The notes: generated by a model from the letters alone, not told the origin. Positions 8,040 through 18,428 are shown, numbered from the stretch's first letter. The stretch: DNA of 64,000 bases from Thioalkalivibrio sp. ALJ3 (GCF_000377205.1 NZ_KB897911.1:41480-105479), one strand, 5' to 3'. Made by a program: numbers and translations.

Positions 8040-9194
8040 TCATTCTTCAGTGTCTTCCGCGTCCGTCTCGGGTGCATCCTCGGCATCGGACTCGGGCAAC
8101 GGCGCCCCGTCGGGGCCTACCGGCATCGGGGCCTCGGGGATGCGCAGCGTGTCCAGGCGTTCGAGTACGCGCAGGGCCCGTTCCCGGGCTGTAGCCAGAC
8201 CGGAGTGGTTGGGGGCCATCGCGAGCCCCTCCTCCCAGGTGTTGACTGCCTCCTGGATCTGGCCGGCGGTGTACTGGCGGCGCCCCTCCTCCAGCAGTTG
8301 CTCCGCGCGTGCATCGCGCTGTGCGCGCCATTCTTCGCACAAGGATATGCGCGCCCGCTGGGCGGCCTGGTCGGGATCCGAGGCGTCTTCGTCCAGCTGC
8401 AGATCCCCGCTCCGGCACCACTGGGAGGCCCGCTGCAGCTCGCCCGCCTCTAGGGCCTGACGCAGTTGCGCATTGATCGCGGACAGCCGTTCGGCCTCTT
8501 TTTCGCGATCCTCGTCTTCTTCGCGTGTGCGCAACTCTTCGTTGAGTTCGCGGATGCGGGTGGCACGTTCACTCGCGGGGGACAAGTCCTGCGCCAGACG
8601 CAACAGCTCCAGACGCTCCTGCCCTTCGCTGTCCTCGGCATAGCGTTCCAGATTCTCGGCCAGGGTAGGCGCACGTTCGTTCAGGGCGTCCGGGTCTGCA
8701 GGCAATTGGTTGGTCTCCTGCACCAGGGGACGCATGATTTCCAGCAGGCGCAATTGTTCGACCAGATTGCGGGCCTCGAGTATGTCGTGGCGTTGCTGCA
8801 GAGTACGCAGTCCGACCTGGCGCTGGCGCTCCAGCTGGTCCATAAAGCGCGTGCGCTCCTCGCTCTCGGGCAAGCGGGAGTCGGCATCCTCCAGGATCCC
8901 GAGGGCCTCGGCGACCGCGCCCTCGGCCGAAACCGCGCGCGCATCCTTCATTGCCTGATCGGCCGCCTCTTGCGCCAGGACTTCGATCTCTTCGCGTCGG
9001 GTGGCCCATTCGTTGGCCGGTTCAGGTTCGTACTCGTCGAGCAGTTCCAGAGCTCGCTGGTAGTGGCCCTCTTCGACAGCGGTTTCGATCTGGTCTTCCG
9101 CCGTCATGAAGGGCTGCATGCCGGCACAGCCCTGGAAAAACAACAGGGCGAGCGCCACCAGCAGCAGATCAAGCCGCGAGACCCGGAAACCCAT
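8040..9194 (-). CDS. Coiled-coil/repeat lipoprotein coupled to the cyclase
   Basis: The 384-residue lipoprotein precursor has lipobox FFQGC, Cys at 23. The mature part is strongly charged and helical, with long Glu/Arg/Leu-rich coiled-coil segments and TPR-like stretches (GHYQRALELLDEYEPEP near the N-terminus; YTAGQIQEAVNTWEEGLAMAPNHSGLATARERALRVL near the C-terminus). The tail is acidic (SDAEDAPETDAEDTEE). Its ATG overlaps the cyclase stop as TGATG, so translation is coupled. No family name is recognised. The coupling suggests an envelope lipoprotein working with the membrane-bound cyclase, for instance as its sensor; this is inference. Confidence 0.8.
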   Translation of the reverse strand: MGFRVSRLDLLLVALALLFFQGCAGMQPFMTAEDQIETAVEEGHYQRALELLDEYEPEPANEWATRREEIEVLAQEAADQAMKDARAVSAEGAVAEALGILEDADSRLPESEERTRFMDQLERQRQVGLRTLQQRHDILEARNLVEQLRLLEIMRPLVQETNQLPADPDALNERAPTLAENLERYAEDSEGQERLELLRLAQDLSPASERATRIRELNEELRTREEDEDREKEAERLSAINAQLRQALEAGELQRASQWCRSGDLQLDEDASDPDQAAQRARISLCEEWRAQRDARAEQLLEEGRRQYTAGQIQEAVNTWEEGLAMAPNHSGLATARERALRVLERLDTLRIPEAPMPVGPDGAPLPESDAEDAPETDAEDTEE

Positions 9195-10639
9195 CAATCG
9201 GCGTCCGCCACCGCGAGGACGCGAACGACCTCGACAGGTTCGCTGACACCGTGCAGTTCGTGGATTCCCCAATGCTCGGTCTCGAAATGCCCTTTCACCT
9301 GCTCATGCTCCATAAAGCAATTTGTGGTCACCATGCCGGCGGAAGGCGCGACCGTGACCAGGCGAGCCGCCACGTTGACGGTGTCGCCGACCACGGTGAA
9401 CTGCATGCGGTCTTGCGCGCCCATATTGCCGGCCAGCATCTCGCCCGCATTCAGGCCAATGCGAAACTCGACGCGTTCCTCGCCCCGACCTTGCCGTTCG
9501 GCGTTGATCGCCGCGACCGTTTCCAGCAGGGCGAGGCCGGTTCGGGCGGCGGTCTGGCGGTGATTGTCATCCCCACCGAGGCCAAATACCGCCATGGTAC
9601 AGTCGCCCATGTACTTGTCTACCGTCCCACCGTGACGGGCAATACATTCCGCCATTGGACCGAAGAATTCGTTCAGCATGCGGCCGAGTTCTTCGGGTGT
9701 GCAGCGTTCCGACAGCGAGGTGTAGCCCTTGATGTCCGCGAACAGCACTGAGCCCTCGACCGCACGCCCGCCGAGTTCGATCCGGTCCAGGTTTTCCAGG
9801 ATGTCCTGCGCGATCGCATCGGAGACGTAGCGGCGCAGAGCCGATTCGACCTGGTCCTTGCGCAGCAGATCCTGGGCCATGTTATTGAAGGCGGCAGTCA
9901 GTTGGGCGATCTCGTCCTCGTGCACCATCGGCAGGGGGCGTCCGTGTTCATCCACGGGGCGGCGGATGCGTTCGCGCATGGCATGTGCCAGGCGTTCGAG
10001 TGGACGCACCAGGCGCTTGCTGATGTCGATTGCCAGGATCAGGCTGAGCAGAAACACACCGACGGCAGTCGCAATCCCTGCGTTGATGGTGTTGCGGATC
10101 AGCTCCTGCATCGGGGTGGTGTCGATATGCGCCTCGATGTACCCGACCTGGACATCCTGAAAGCGCACCTCGCGCTGGTAGGGCTCTGCCGAGGCGGCCA
10201 GTGGCCAGACTCCTTCCCCGATGCCCCCGGGAGATGGTGGGGTGCCGGCCGAGGCGATGACGCCGCGGTCGATGGCGTAGGCGGTCACGGACTCGACGCG
10301 GCCGTCCTCGACCAGGGAGTTCAGCAGGGTTTCCAGCGTCAGGTAGTCCTCGGCCAGCATCAGCTCGGCCGAGGTGCGGGCAACCGGCGCCAGGGTCAGT
10401 TCGGCCTGCGCGCGGACCTGGTTATTGAGGACGTTGGTGACCTGGTTCAGCACCACGACCGAGAGGGTGCCGATGCCAAGCAAGGTGAGGACGGCTACGA
10501 CTGCGACGATCTTCCAGGCAATGGGCAGATAACGCGGGGTGAAGTCCCCCGCAGACAGGCGCCCGTTGCTGGGTTTTCTGGATTTCACGAAACAGAAGCC
10601 ACGGAGGGTTGGCGGCGTGGGTTCAGCCATTCCCGCCAT
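9194..10639 (-). CDS. Membrane-bound class III adenylate/guanylate cyclase with HAMP
   Basis: The 481-residue protein runs: TM1 (about 42-66), an extracytoplasmic segment of ~120 residues, TM2 (about 190-212), HAMP, and a class III cyclase domain. All catalytic signatures are present: metal Asp in VLFADIKGYTSLSE and in DKYMGDCTMAVFG, purine-contacting Lys in VDKYMGD, and the Asn/Arg transition-state pair in GDTVNVAARL. The Lys and the Asp in VVGDT favour ATP over GTP. It should make cAMP in response to a periplasmic signal. ATG 10639 overlaps the upstream gene by 55 bases; ATG 10630 is an alternative. Confidence 0.9.
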   Translation of the reverse strand: MAGMAEPTPPTLRGFCFVKSRKPSNGRLSAGDFTPRYLPIAWKIVAVVAVLTLLGIGTLSVVVLNQVTNVLNNQVRAQAELTLAPVARTSAELMLAEDYLTLETLLNSLVEDGRVESVTAYAIDRGVIASAGTPPSPGGIGEGVWPLAASAEPYQREVRFQDVQVGYIEAHIDTTPMQELIRNTINAGIATAVGVFLLSLILAIDISKRLVRPLERLAHAMRERIRRPVDEHGRPLPMVHEDEIAQLTAAFNNMAQDLLRKDQVESALRRYVSDAIAQDILENLDRIELGGRAVEGSVLFADIKGYTSLSERCTPEELGRMLNEFFGPMAECIARHGGTVDKYMGDCTMAVFGLGGDDNHRQTAARTGLALLETVAAINAERQGRGEERVEFRIGLNAGEMLAGNMGAQDRMQFTVVGDTVNVAARLVTVAPSAGMVTTNCFMEHEQVKGHFETEHWGIHELHGVSEPVEVVRVLAVADAD

Positions 10640-11418
10640 TGATCGAACAGCGCGGCTGAACGGGCCGCAATGGCGGAGCGCTTTTCCAAGGAGCGGTCAA
10701 ACGCCGACGCACCGTCGAGGTTGCTCATCGTACCGCCCGCGCGGGCCAGCATCAGGCTCCCGGCGGCACTGTCCCACAGTGCCTGTCCTCCATGCAGATA
10801 CACATCTGCCCGTCCGGTCGCCAGCCACGCCCATTCCAGGGCGCAGGCACCCAGGTTGCGTTGCGATCGGTACGGGGCGTCCGTGGCCATCGCACTGGCC
10901 AGGGCGGGGTCCAGGCGCTTGTAGTCGACCAGCGCGATCGCCTTGTCCAGGCGGCTGACCGGAGCGCGGTCGGCGGCCGGGGGTGGCGCCTCGTTCAGCA
11001 GTAATGGCCCGTCTTCGCGCGCGGTAAAGAGCTCGTCGCGTACTGGGTCATAGGTCGCGCCGTGGGTGACCCGGTCTCCCTCGATGCGGGCAACGGAGAT
11101 CGCGAAGAAGGGCATGCCGCCCGCAAAGTTGCTGGTGCCGTCCAGTGGATCGACCAGCCAGAAGGCGGGTGCCTGCTCGAGCACGCGGGTCTGCTCCTGT
11201 CGGGATTGTTCCTCGCTCAGCACGGGCTCGTCCGTGACCGCGCACTCCAGCAGATTGCGCAGCCGTGCATCGACCGCGTGGTCGGCTTGGGTGATCACCG
11301 AGCCGTCCGCCTTGTAGTCCACAGCGATCCCGGCTTCGAAGCGCGGTAGCAGTTCGCTCTGGCCGATGGTGCGAAGCTCGGCGGCAAGTTGATTGAATGC
11401 AATGGCGCTAATGGACAT
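10585..11418 (-). CDS. Inositol monophosphatase family protein
   Basis: The 277-residue protein has the Li+-sensitive phosphatase metal motifs: the Asp in TQADHAVD, Glu-Glu in VLSEEQS, the signature WLVDPLDGTSNFAGG and WDSAAGSLMLARAGG. The family includes SuhB, CysQ and HisN-type phosphatases; the exact substrate cannot be assigned. ATG 11418 (MSISAIAF) is preferred to an upstream TTG. Its 3' end overlaps the cyclase start, so it likely heads an operon with the cyclase and lipoprotein. Confidence 0.9.
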   Translation of the reverse strand: MSISAIAFNQLAAELRTIGQSELLPRFEAGIAVDYKADGSVITQADHAVDARLRNLLECAVTDEPVLSEEQSRQEQTRVLEQAPAFWLVDPLDGTSNFAGGMPFFAISVARIEGDRVTHGATYDPVRDELFTAREDGPLLLNEAPPPAADRAPVSRLDKAIALVDYKRLDPALASAMATDAPYRSQRNLGACALEWAWLATGRADVYLHGGQALWDSAAGSLMLARAGGTMSNLDGASAFDRSLEKRSAIAARSAALFDQWREWLNPRRQPSVASVS

Positions 11419-11478
11419 GGGGCGTCGGGTCTGGGCCAATCGTCGGCGAAAAGTGGAATGTGGGTATCATACCGATCC

Positions 11479-11832
11479 ATGACGCCTTTGCTGATAATCC
11501 TCGCGCTGGTTCTGGTGGCCTTTTACGTGAACGATTCCTGGCGCACGCACGAACGGGTCCGCCGGATCGCGCGGCGTAGTTGCGAACAGGCTGGTGTGCA
11601 GTTCCTGGATGGCAGCGTGGTGCGCACGCGCCAGGCCATCCGGCGCCAGCCCGGAGGGCTGGCCTGGCGGCGGCAGTACCGCTTTGAATTTGCCATTGAC
11701 GGTTCCAGCCGGCATGTCGGCGAGATCTCGCTGGATGGGCGGCGCCTGCGCCAGGTCACCCTGGACCTGCCCGATGATGGGCGTCTCGTCGAGGGCAATG
11801 ACAATGTCGGGCATCGGACTCCCGAACGATGA
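11479..11832 (+). CDS. DUF3301 family small membrane protein
   Basis: The 117-residue protein has an N-terminal membrane helix (LLIILALVLVAFYV) then a soluble part with CEQAGVQFLDGSVV, WRRQYRFEF and HVGEISLDGRRLRQVTLDLP. This is the pattern of the DUF3301 family common in gammaproteobacteria; its function is unknown. Its stop overlaps the oxyR start in an ATGA (11829-11832), so it is translated with oxyR. Start ATG 11479 gives the signal-anchor directly. Confidence 0.8.
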   Translation: MTPLLIILALVLVAFYVNDSWRTHERVRRIARRSCEQAGVQFLDGSVVRTRQAIRRQPGGLAWRRQYRFEFAIDGSSRHVGEISLDGRRLRQVTLDLPDDGRLVEGNDNVGHRTPER

Positions 11833-12770
11833 CACTGAGCGAGCTGCGCTATGTCGTTGCGGTAGCCGACCGGCGTCATTTTGGCCGTGCGGCCGAGGCC
11901 TGTCATGTCAGTCAGCCATCTTTGTCCGTCGCCATTCGCAAACTCGAGGACGAACTGGGCGTCCCCCTGTTCGAGCGCGGTCGTGGCGAGGTCAGCGTGA
12001 CCCCGGCTGGCGAGCAGGTGGTCGCCCAGGCCCGACGGGTGCTGACCGAGGTGGAACAGCTGCGCGCGGTGGCAGTGCAGAGTCAGGACCAGTTGACGGG
12101 GCCTCTGCGCCTGGGGGCGATCTACACCATTGGCCCCTATCTGCTGCCCGAGCTGATTCCGGCGCTGCGCGAACGGGCCCCCAGGATGCCGCTGGTCATC
12201 GAAGAGAACTATACCGCGCAGTTGCGTGAGCGTCTGAAGCATGGCGAACTGGACGCGATCATCATCTCGCTGCCATTCGAAGAGCCGGGTGTGGTTTCGC
12301 TGCCGTTGTACGACGAACCCTTCGTTGCGGTGCTTCCGGGTGGCCACCCGCTACAGGACAAGGAGACGCTGACCCTGGAAGACATGGCGGATGCCACCTT
12401 GCTGATGCTTGGCGCCGGGCACTGTTTCCGTGACCAGGTGCTGGAGCGGTGTGCCGCCTGTCAGCGGACCGTCACCGCGGATGGCAGTACGCCGCGTAAC
12501 CTGGAGGGGTCTTCACTGGAGACCATTCGCCATATGGTGGCTTCGGGTATGGGGGTGACCATTCTGCCGTGCACTGCGGTGGGGGCTGATCGCTACGCCC
12601 AGCGCCTGCTGGCTGTGCGTCGGTTCGAGGAGCCGGTACCCAGTCGCCGGGTGGCACTGGCCTGGCGAACCAGCTTCCCGCGTCCGGAGGCAATCGAGGC
12701 CCTGCGCCAGGCGGTGCTGGCGACGGCGCTGACCTGTGTGGACTTCATTCAACCCGGTGAGAGCCCCTGA
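11829..12770 (+). CDS. oxyR: Hydrogen-peroxide sensing LysR regulator OxyR
   Basis: The 313-residue LysR-type regulator has an N-terminal helix-turn-helix (HFGRAAEACHVSQPSLSVAIRKLEDELG). The effector domain carries LGAGHCFRDQVLERC, placing cysteines at residues 199 and 208, exactly the disulfide pair used by E. coli OxyR to sense H2O2. FVAVLPGGHPL and SSLETIRHMVASGMGVTILP are further OxyR landmarks. It should activate peroxide-defence genes upon oxidation. No katG or ahpC is in the window, so its targets lie elsewhere, unless it also controls the linked thiol genes. Confidence 0.95.
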   Translation: MTLSELRYVVAVADRRHFGRAAEACHVSQPSLSVAIRKLEDELGVPLFERGRGEVSVTPAGEQVVAQARRVLTEVEQLRAVAVQSQDQLTGPLRLGAIYTIGPYLLPELIPALRERAPRMPLVIEENYTAQLRERLKHGELDAIIISLPFEEPGVVSLPLYDEPFVAVLPGGHPLQDKETLTLEDMADATLLMLGAGHCFRDQVLERCAACQRTVTADGSTPRNLEGSSLETIRHMVASGMGVTILPCTAVGADRYAQRLLAVRRFEEPVPSRRVALAWRTSFPRPEAIEALRQAVLATALTCVDFIQPGESP

Positions 12771-12819
12771 AGTTCCGGGCGGCGAGCTTCAGGCCCAAAC
12801 CGTTCATGAAACGTTCGGC

Positions 12820-13743
12820 CTAGTGACTGGCCAGGACCCGGTTGCGGCCGGATTGCTTGGCGCCGTAAAGCGCCTCGTCGGCCTTCTGGTAGAGGGCCTG
12901 CAGTGACGTCGTGCGGCCAATGCTCGCGACCCCGATGCTGGCTGTGACCTTGACCGCGCCCTCGCTTTGCAGAGCCGACGCATCGTCGGCCGTCGCGGTG
13001 GTGCGGATGTTGCCAATTGCCAGGCGGATGCGCTCCGCGCATTCCATCGCGCATGCCAGATCGGCGCCCGGCAGAACGGCCAGAAACTCCTCTCCGCCCA
13101 TGCGCACGAGCAGATCGGACTGCCGAGTGGCGGTGCGCAGCGTATCGGCGACGCGGCGCAACAACTCGTCGCCCACGGAATGGCCGTATTCGTCGTTGAT
13201 TCGCTTGAAGTGATCCAGGTCGATCGCCAGCACGGACAAGGGGCGCTCCTGGCGCCGGCAGTCGGCCAACCACTTGGCACCCTGGATCTCGAAGGCGCGG
13301 CGATTCCCCAGCCCCGTGAGTTCATCGGCCTCCAGGCTGGATATGAGCCGGCGGAAGCGGTGGGCGTTGTGCAGGGACGGTGCGGCAAGACCCAGCAATG
13401 CCTCGATCTGTTCTTGCTCTGCGTCGCTGAAGCGGCGCCCGCGCATCAGGATCAGCGAGCCCATGTTGACGCCGTTGTAGCTCAGGCCGTACTCGATACG
13501 GTGGCGGTCATCCTCGCCGCCCGACCAGCTCTGGTCGTCGCCCTCGGTGTAGAAGATCCACCCCGAGTGCTTCACGAGTGCGTGAAGCTGTTCGTGCAAC
13601 CGCTGAAGGACGGTGTCGAACTCCAGCGTAGTGGTCAGGGACTGGACGAAGGCCAGTGCATCGAAGGGTGCCTCGGTGCGCTTGGTGGATTTTCCCTTGC
13701 CCGATACCAGGCGCAGATTCCCTGCGTTTCCGTCGCGATTCAT
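12820..13743 (-). CDS. Diguanylate cyclase (GAF-like + GGDEF)
   Basis: The 307-residue soluble protein has an N-terminal GAF-like region (about 28-130; SLTTTLEFDTVLQRLHEQL) then a full GGDEF domain. DELTGLGNRRAFE, DLDHFKRINDEYGHSVGD and the catalytic MGGEEF are intact, so active synthesis of c-di-GMP from GTP is expected. The inhibitory RxxD site is not evident ahead of GGEEF. There is no membrane segment. It is convergent with oxyR and transcribed away from the ABC-F gene. Confidence 0.92.
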   Translation of the reverse strand: MNRDGNAGNLRLVSGKGKSTKRTEAPFDALAFVQSLTTTLEFDTVLQRLHEQLHALVKHSGWIFYTEGDDQSWSGGEDDRHRIEYGLSYNGVNMGSLILMRGRRFSDAEQEQIEALLGLAAPSLHNAHRFRRLISSLEADELTGLGNRRAFEIQGAKWLADCRRQERPLSVLAIDLDHFKRINDEYGHSVGDELLRRVADTLRTATRQSDLLVRMGGEEFLAVLPGADLACAMECAERIRLAIGNIRTTATADDASALQSEGAVKVTASIGVASIGRTTSLQALYQKADEALYGAKQSGRNRVLASH

Positions 13744-14004
13744 GGCGGCCTCGCCGTGTCCTGAGTCTTGGAGCCTGAGTCAAGCGATTTTTGTGCCACT
13801 TAAAAAATGTAATTAATTATCAGCATCTTGTGGTTTATGGTTGTGGCCTGGTGACGTAAAAACGGCGCCGGTCTGCCGGGGTGGCAAAGGGGGGGCCGCC
13901 CCGGCCGGCAAGAGGTGTCAATAAATTGACACATGGGTTCGGGGCAGGCCTTTGATCACGTACGCCCGCGTGTGTACTGGCAAGCGTTTCCCTAAACTGC
14001 TCCG
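13744..14004. other. Divergent intergenic region
   Basis: This 261-base region separates the divergent diguanylate cyclase and ABC-F genes. It includes an AT-rich patch near 13800-13825 (cttaaaaaatgtaattaatt), conspicuous in this GC-rich DNA and a good promoter/UP-element candidate, then a GC-rich stretch and the inverted repeat at 13915. No gene is seen in it. Confidence 0.5.
13915..13932. promoter_or_regulatory. Perfect inverted repeat, operator candidate
   Basis: gtgtcaat-aa-attgacac is a perfect 8-bp-arm dyad, 72 bases upstream of the ABC-F start. AT-rich dyads of this size in a GC-rich genome are typical dimeric regulator sites; no regulator can be named. Confidence 0.4.
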
Positions 14005-15912
<1,908 letters not shown>

Positions 15913-15988
15913 TGTCCGAGTCTTGAACTCAGGTATTCAGGCGTCTATACAAGTAGAGTGAATGCACCGGCAAGAGGAGTCATTCGCA

Positions 15989-16285
15989 ATGAATGCACAG
16001 GAACTCAATCGTCGCTGTGTCGAACTCTTTCACCACCCGGACGCACAATTGCACTGCTGGCACCCCCGCATGTTCTGGGAGACCCATATGGTGGAAAACC
16101 CGAAGCCGGAGGACCTGCAGAAGCCGAAAGTGGACCTGCGCGAACTGGAGGTGCTGCTGGCCGAGGCCACGCACCAGGACTCGCAATGTGCCGCCGAGCT
16201 GGAGCAGGAGGCCCCCGGTCGGGCGACCCTGATCCGGCACATGGTCGAGCGCGGCGAGATGCCGTTGCTGCATCGGCCTCACTGA
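15989..16285 (+). CDS. Small His/Cys-containing protein, unknown
   Basis: The 98-residue protein is not recognised. It begins MNAQELNRRCVELF and contains a His/Cys/Trp cluster (HHPDAQLHCWHPRMFWETH, residues ~15-33), followed by an acidic helical segment with another Cys. The cluster could bind a metal or haem, but no known motif is matched. The ATG at 15989 follows an AAGAGGAGT ribosome site; an ATG at 15962 lies upstream of that site. It is followed by a good terminator at 16338, making it a separate unit or the end of the ABC-F transcript. Confidence 0.75.
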   Translation: MNAQELNRRCVELFHHPDAQLHCWHPRMFWETHMVENPKPEDLQKPKVDLRELEVLLAEATHQDSQCAAELEQEAPGRATLIRHMVERGEMPLLHRPH

Positions 16286-16337
16286 TTTAACTGGGTCCCT
16301 GGCGGGACTCCGGCCCGGTCCTCCGTCGGGCAGCTTG

Positions 16338-16372
16338 GGCCCCGGCAGAACTGACTGCCGGGGCCTTCTTTA
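16338..16372 (+). terminator. Rho-independent terminator
   Basis: A perfect 11-bp stem (ggccccggcag / ctgccggggcc) with a 6-base loop is followed by ttctttat. It lies 52 bases after the small protein's stop at 16285 on the plus strand. Confidence 0.85.
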
Positions 16373-16390
16373 TCCGGACGGAGGCGTGCG

Positions 16391-16789
16391 TTACTGGCGG
16401 ATAAAGTCGGAGAAGTACAGGGCCTCGATGCGGGGGGCGCCAGTCAGTTCCTCGAGCAGTTCGTTGAGTTCCTCCAGTACCTCATGGCGCAGATCTTCGC
16501 GGGCCTCGCTGCCACGCAGGCTGTCCGGGGAGCGGCCTCCCATGATGCGAATGATGCGATCGCGGACGGCCGGGATATGTCCGCGGATCTCGCGGGCATC
16601 CTCCATCTCGGCCGCCTCGAGCTGAATCTTGGCCTGAAGGTAGCGGGCGCGGTCCGTCGCCTCCATGTTGACCACGATGGGTTCCAGCGTCACGTAGCGG
16701 CTGTCGAGATCATCGACCGCAAGGGCACTGCCGGGGACGATCCACCACAGCAGGGCGAGCAGGGAAAGGCTGAGTGACACAGTCTTCAT
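16391..16789 (-). CDS. FliL-like protein with signal peptide
   Basis: The 132-residue protein starts with a cleavable-looking signal (MKTVSLSLSLLALLWWIVPGSALA), then a FliL-type body. The body runs RYVTLEPIVVNMEATDRARYLQAKIQLE, then the helical IPAVRDRIIRIMGG, ELNELLEEL and the terminal IEALYFSDFIRQ. Flagellar FliL has an uncleaved N-terminal helix and supports the stator; this version is shorter and lies in no flagellar cluster. It overlaps mtfA by ATGA, so the two are co-translated. A periplasmic stomatin/FliL-like role is possible; function unknown. Confidence 0.8.
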   Translation of the reverse strand: MKTVSLSLSLLALLWWIVPGSALAVDDLDSRYVTLEPIVVNMEATDRARYLQAKIQLEAAEMEDAREIRGHIPAVRDRIIRIMGGRSPDSLRGSEAREDLRHEVLEELNELLEELTGAPRIEALYFSDFIRQ

Positions 16790-17622
16790 GCGGAGATCTC
16801 GTGTGGCAAATGGGTCCCTTGCGTGGCGATGGTCGCCGCGCGACGGTGCGGTTCCTGGCGAAAATATCGGCTCAGATGATCATAGACCGCCGGAAGGGTC
16901 TCGCGCAGCCTCCGAGGTTCGAAGAAGAACACTTCCGCGGCCACGGCCAGGAACTCCTCCGGCGCGGTCGCGGCGTAGGGGTCCAGCGGTAGCTGGTCTT
17001 CGGGGGTATCGTTCTCCACGGCCTCGACAAATGCCTCGTAGGCGGAGGTGAAGTCGCGGGTCCAGTCTTCGGCGGAGTGATCGCGTTCCAGTGGCGGAAA
17101 GCCATTCACGTCGCCGTTGCCGGCATCCAGTACATGGGTCATTTCATGTACCACCACGGCGCCATCGAGAATGACATCGGCCCAGGACAGGATCACCGGC
17201 CCGCGCTCCCAGGCCTCGCCGGATTGCGGCATGGCCCCCTGATGCACGATGCCGTCCTCGTCTACCCATTCGTGTTCTGGCACGAATGTGTCCGGATACA
17301 GCACCAGCGTGCGCCAGTCGCGGTAGGGCGCGAGTCCGAGCTCCAGTACCGGCAGCGCGGCGTAGGCGGCAATCATGCGGCATTGCCCGTGGGTGGGTTC
17401 CGACTCGATGCCCACGAACTCCCGGGTGCCCAGGATCTCTTCCACCAGCCCCTTCAGGCGTTCGGACTCCTCGGGCGACAGGGTTGCGATGAAGGGCACC
17501 TGACGGCGCAGGGTCTCCCATTCATCGGGACTTAGCGAGACTCGGCCGGCATGGCTTGCCGCAAAGGGATCGATCAGCCGCTTGAGCAGGCCGCGCAACG
17601 GATAGTGAGGCGTGTCGTGCAT
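16786..17622 (-). CDS. mtfA: MtfA-type zinc metallopeptidase
   Basis: The 278-residue protein has the zinc-peptidase motif VVVHEMTHVLD (HExxH near residue 159), a downstream FTSAYEAFVEAVE with a candidate third ligand, and EFLAVAAEVFFFEP. YPDTFVPEHEWVDEDG and QSGEAWERGPVILSWADV are typical MtfA segments. E. coli MtfA binds the glucose repressor Mlc and modulates the PTS; in bacteria lacking Mlc its role is unknown. No signal peptide, so cytoplasmic. It heads a two-gene operon with the FliL-like gene. Confidence 0.9.
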   Translation of the reverse strand: MHDTPHYPLRGLLKRLIDPFAASHAGRVSLSPDEWETLRRQVPFIATLSPEESERLKGLVEEILGTREFVGIESEPTHGQCRMIAAYAALPVLELGLAPYRDWRTLVLYPDTFVPEHEWVDEDGIVHQGAMPQSGEAWERGPVILSWADVILDGAVVVHEMTHVLDAGNGDVNGFPPLERDHSAEDWTRDFTSAYEAFVEAVENDTPEDQLPLDPYAATAPEEFLAVAAEVFFFEPRRLRETLPAVYDHLSRYFRQEPHRRAATIATQGTHLPHEISA

Positions 17623-17744
17623 GGCGACATCGTCGCATGTTTGTGGCCGGGATGCCTGCCTTCAGGGGAGCGACAAACGTTGAGGTGCGGGGGCTCGCCG
17701 TGTTTGACGGGGCAGGAGGGAGCGTTGACCAGTCCGTCCAGGAA

Positions 17745-17768
17745 CCCGCCACCGGAGACGGTGGCGGG
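17745..17768 (-). terminator. Hairpin after the outer-membrane protein gene
   Basis: A perfect 10-bp stem (cccgccaccg / cggtggcggg) with loop gaga lies just downstream of the minus-strand gene ending at 17781. On the minus strand it is followed by ttcctgg, a weak T tract. Confidence 0.55.
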
Positions 17769-17780
17769 GCGGCGAGTTGC

Positions 17781-18428
17781 CTAGAAGCGGTAGCCGAGGC
17801 CGACCATGAAGCGCTGGGCATCGGAGTCGAAGCGCAACGTCATTTCGTCCTCGATCCGATAGCGCTCGCGCTCGTAGAAGGTGTAGGAATACTCGGCGCG
17901 CATAAACAGCCGGCTGTCCAGTTGGTACTCGATGCCCACGCCGATCCGGGCGCCATTGGTGCTGTCCTTGAAACGGAGGGACATGTCCTCTTCCGTTTCG
18001 GTCAGGCGGTAATCGAATCGCGCGCGCTGGTACCCAGCCAGCCCGTAGAGCAGGACGCTGTCGTTTACCGTGGTCCCGAGGCGGCCGGTGATGCCGTAGC
18101 TGTATTTGCTGTCTACACCCAGCTCTGCATCATCAATCCGCACCGTCAGGTCGGCATCTTCGGTTTGCGCATCGAACTCGACGCCCAGATAGAGCCCATT
18201 GTCCAGCACTGTCCCCCAACCGGTCATCACGCCTCCGGTCGCTCCGGAGGCACTCATGCCCGAAATGCGGCCATCGTCATCTTCGCGGTAGTCGATGTCG
18301 TAACCGACCCAGCCGAGCTGCCCGCCGACGTACCAGCCGTGAAAGGGACTGGCATGGGCGGATCCGGTCGCGGCCAGCAGTGTGAAGGTGCCGGCAAGGG
18401 CGACCCCGAGACGAGTCTTGTTGTGCAT
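17781..18428 (-). CDS. Outer-membrane beta-barrel protein
   Basis: The 215-residue precursor has a signal peptide (MHNKTRLGVALAGTFTLLAATGSAHA). Alternating aromatic beta strands follow: GWYVGGQLGWVGYDID, GLYLGVEFDAQTEDADL, SVLLYGLAGYQRARFDY and FMRAEYSYTFYER. It ends QRFMVGLGYRF with the terminal Phe used by the BAM complex. The fold looks like the OmpA/OmpX-like 8-strand porin superfamily without a peptidoglycan-binding domain. Start ATG 18428 has GGGAG upstream. A ligand cannot be assigned. Confidence 0.87.
   Translation of the reverse strand: MHNKTRLGVALAGTFTLLAATGSAHASPFHGWYVGGQLGWVGYDIDYREDDDGRISGMSASGATGGVMTGWGTVLDNGLYLGVEFDAQTEDADLTVRIDDAELGVDSKYSYGITGRLGTTVNDSVLLYGLAGYQRARFDYRLTETEEDMSLRFKDSTNGARIGVGIEYQLDSRLFMRAEYSYTFYERERYRIEDEMTLRFDSDAQRFMVGLGYRF

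Noticed and set aside
12766..12793. cctgaag / cttcagg dyad between oxyR and the diguanylate cyclase gene
   Set aside because: The arms are short, the loop is 14 bases and it partly overlaps the oxyR stop region; not a convincing terminator.
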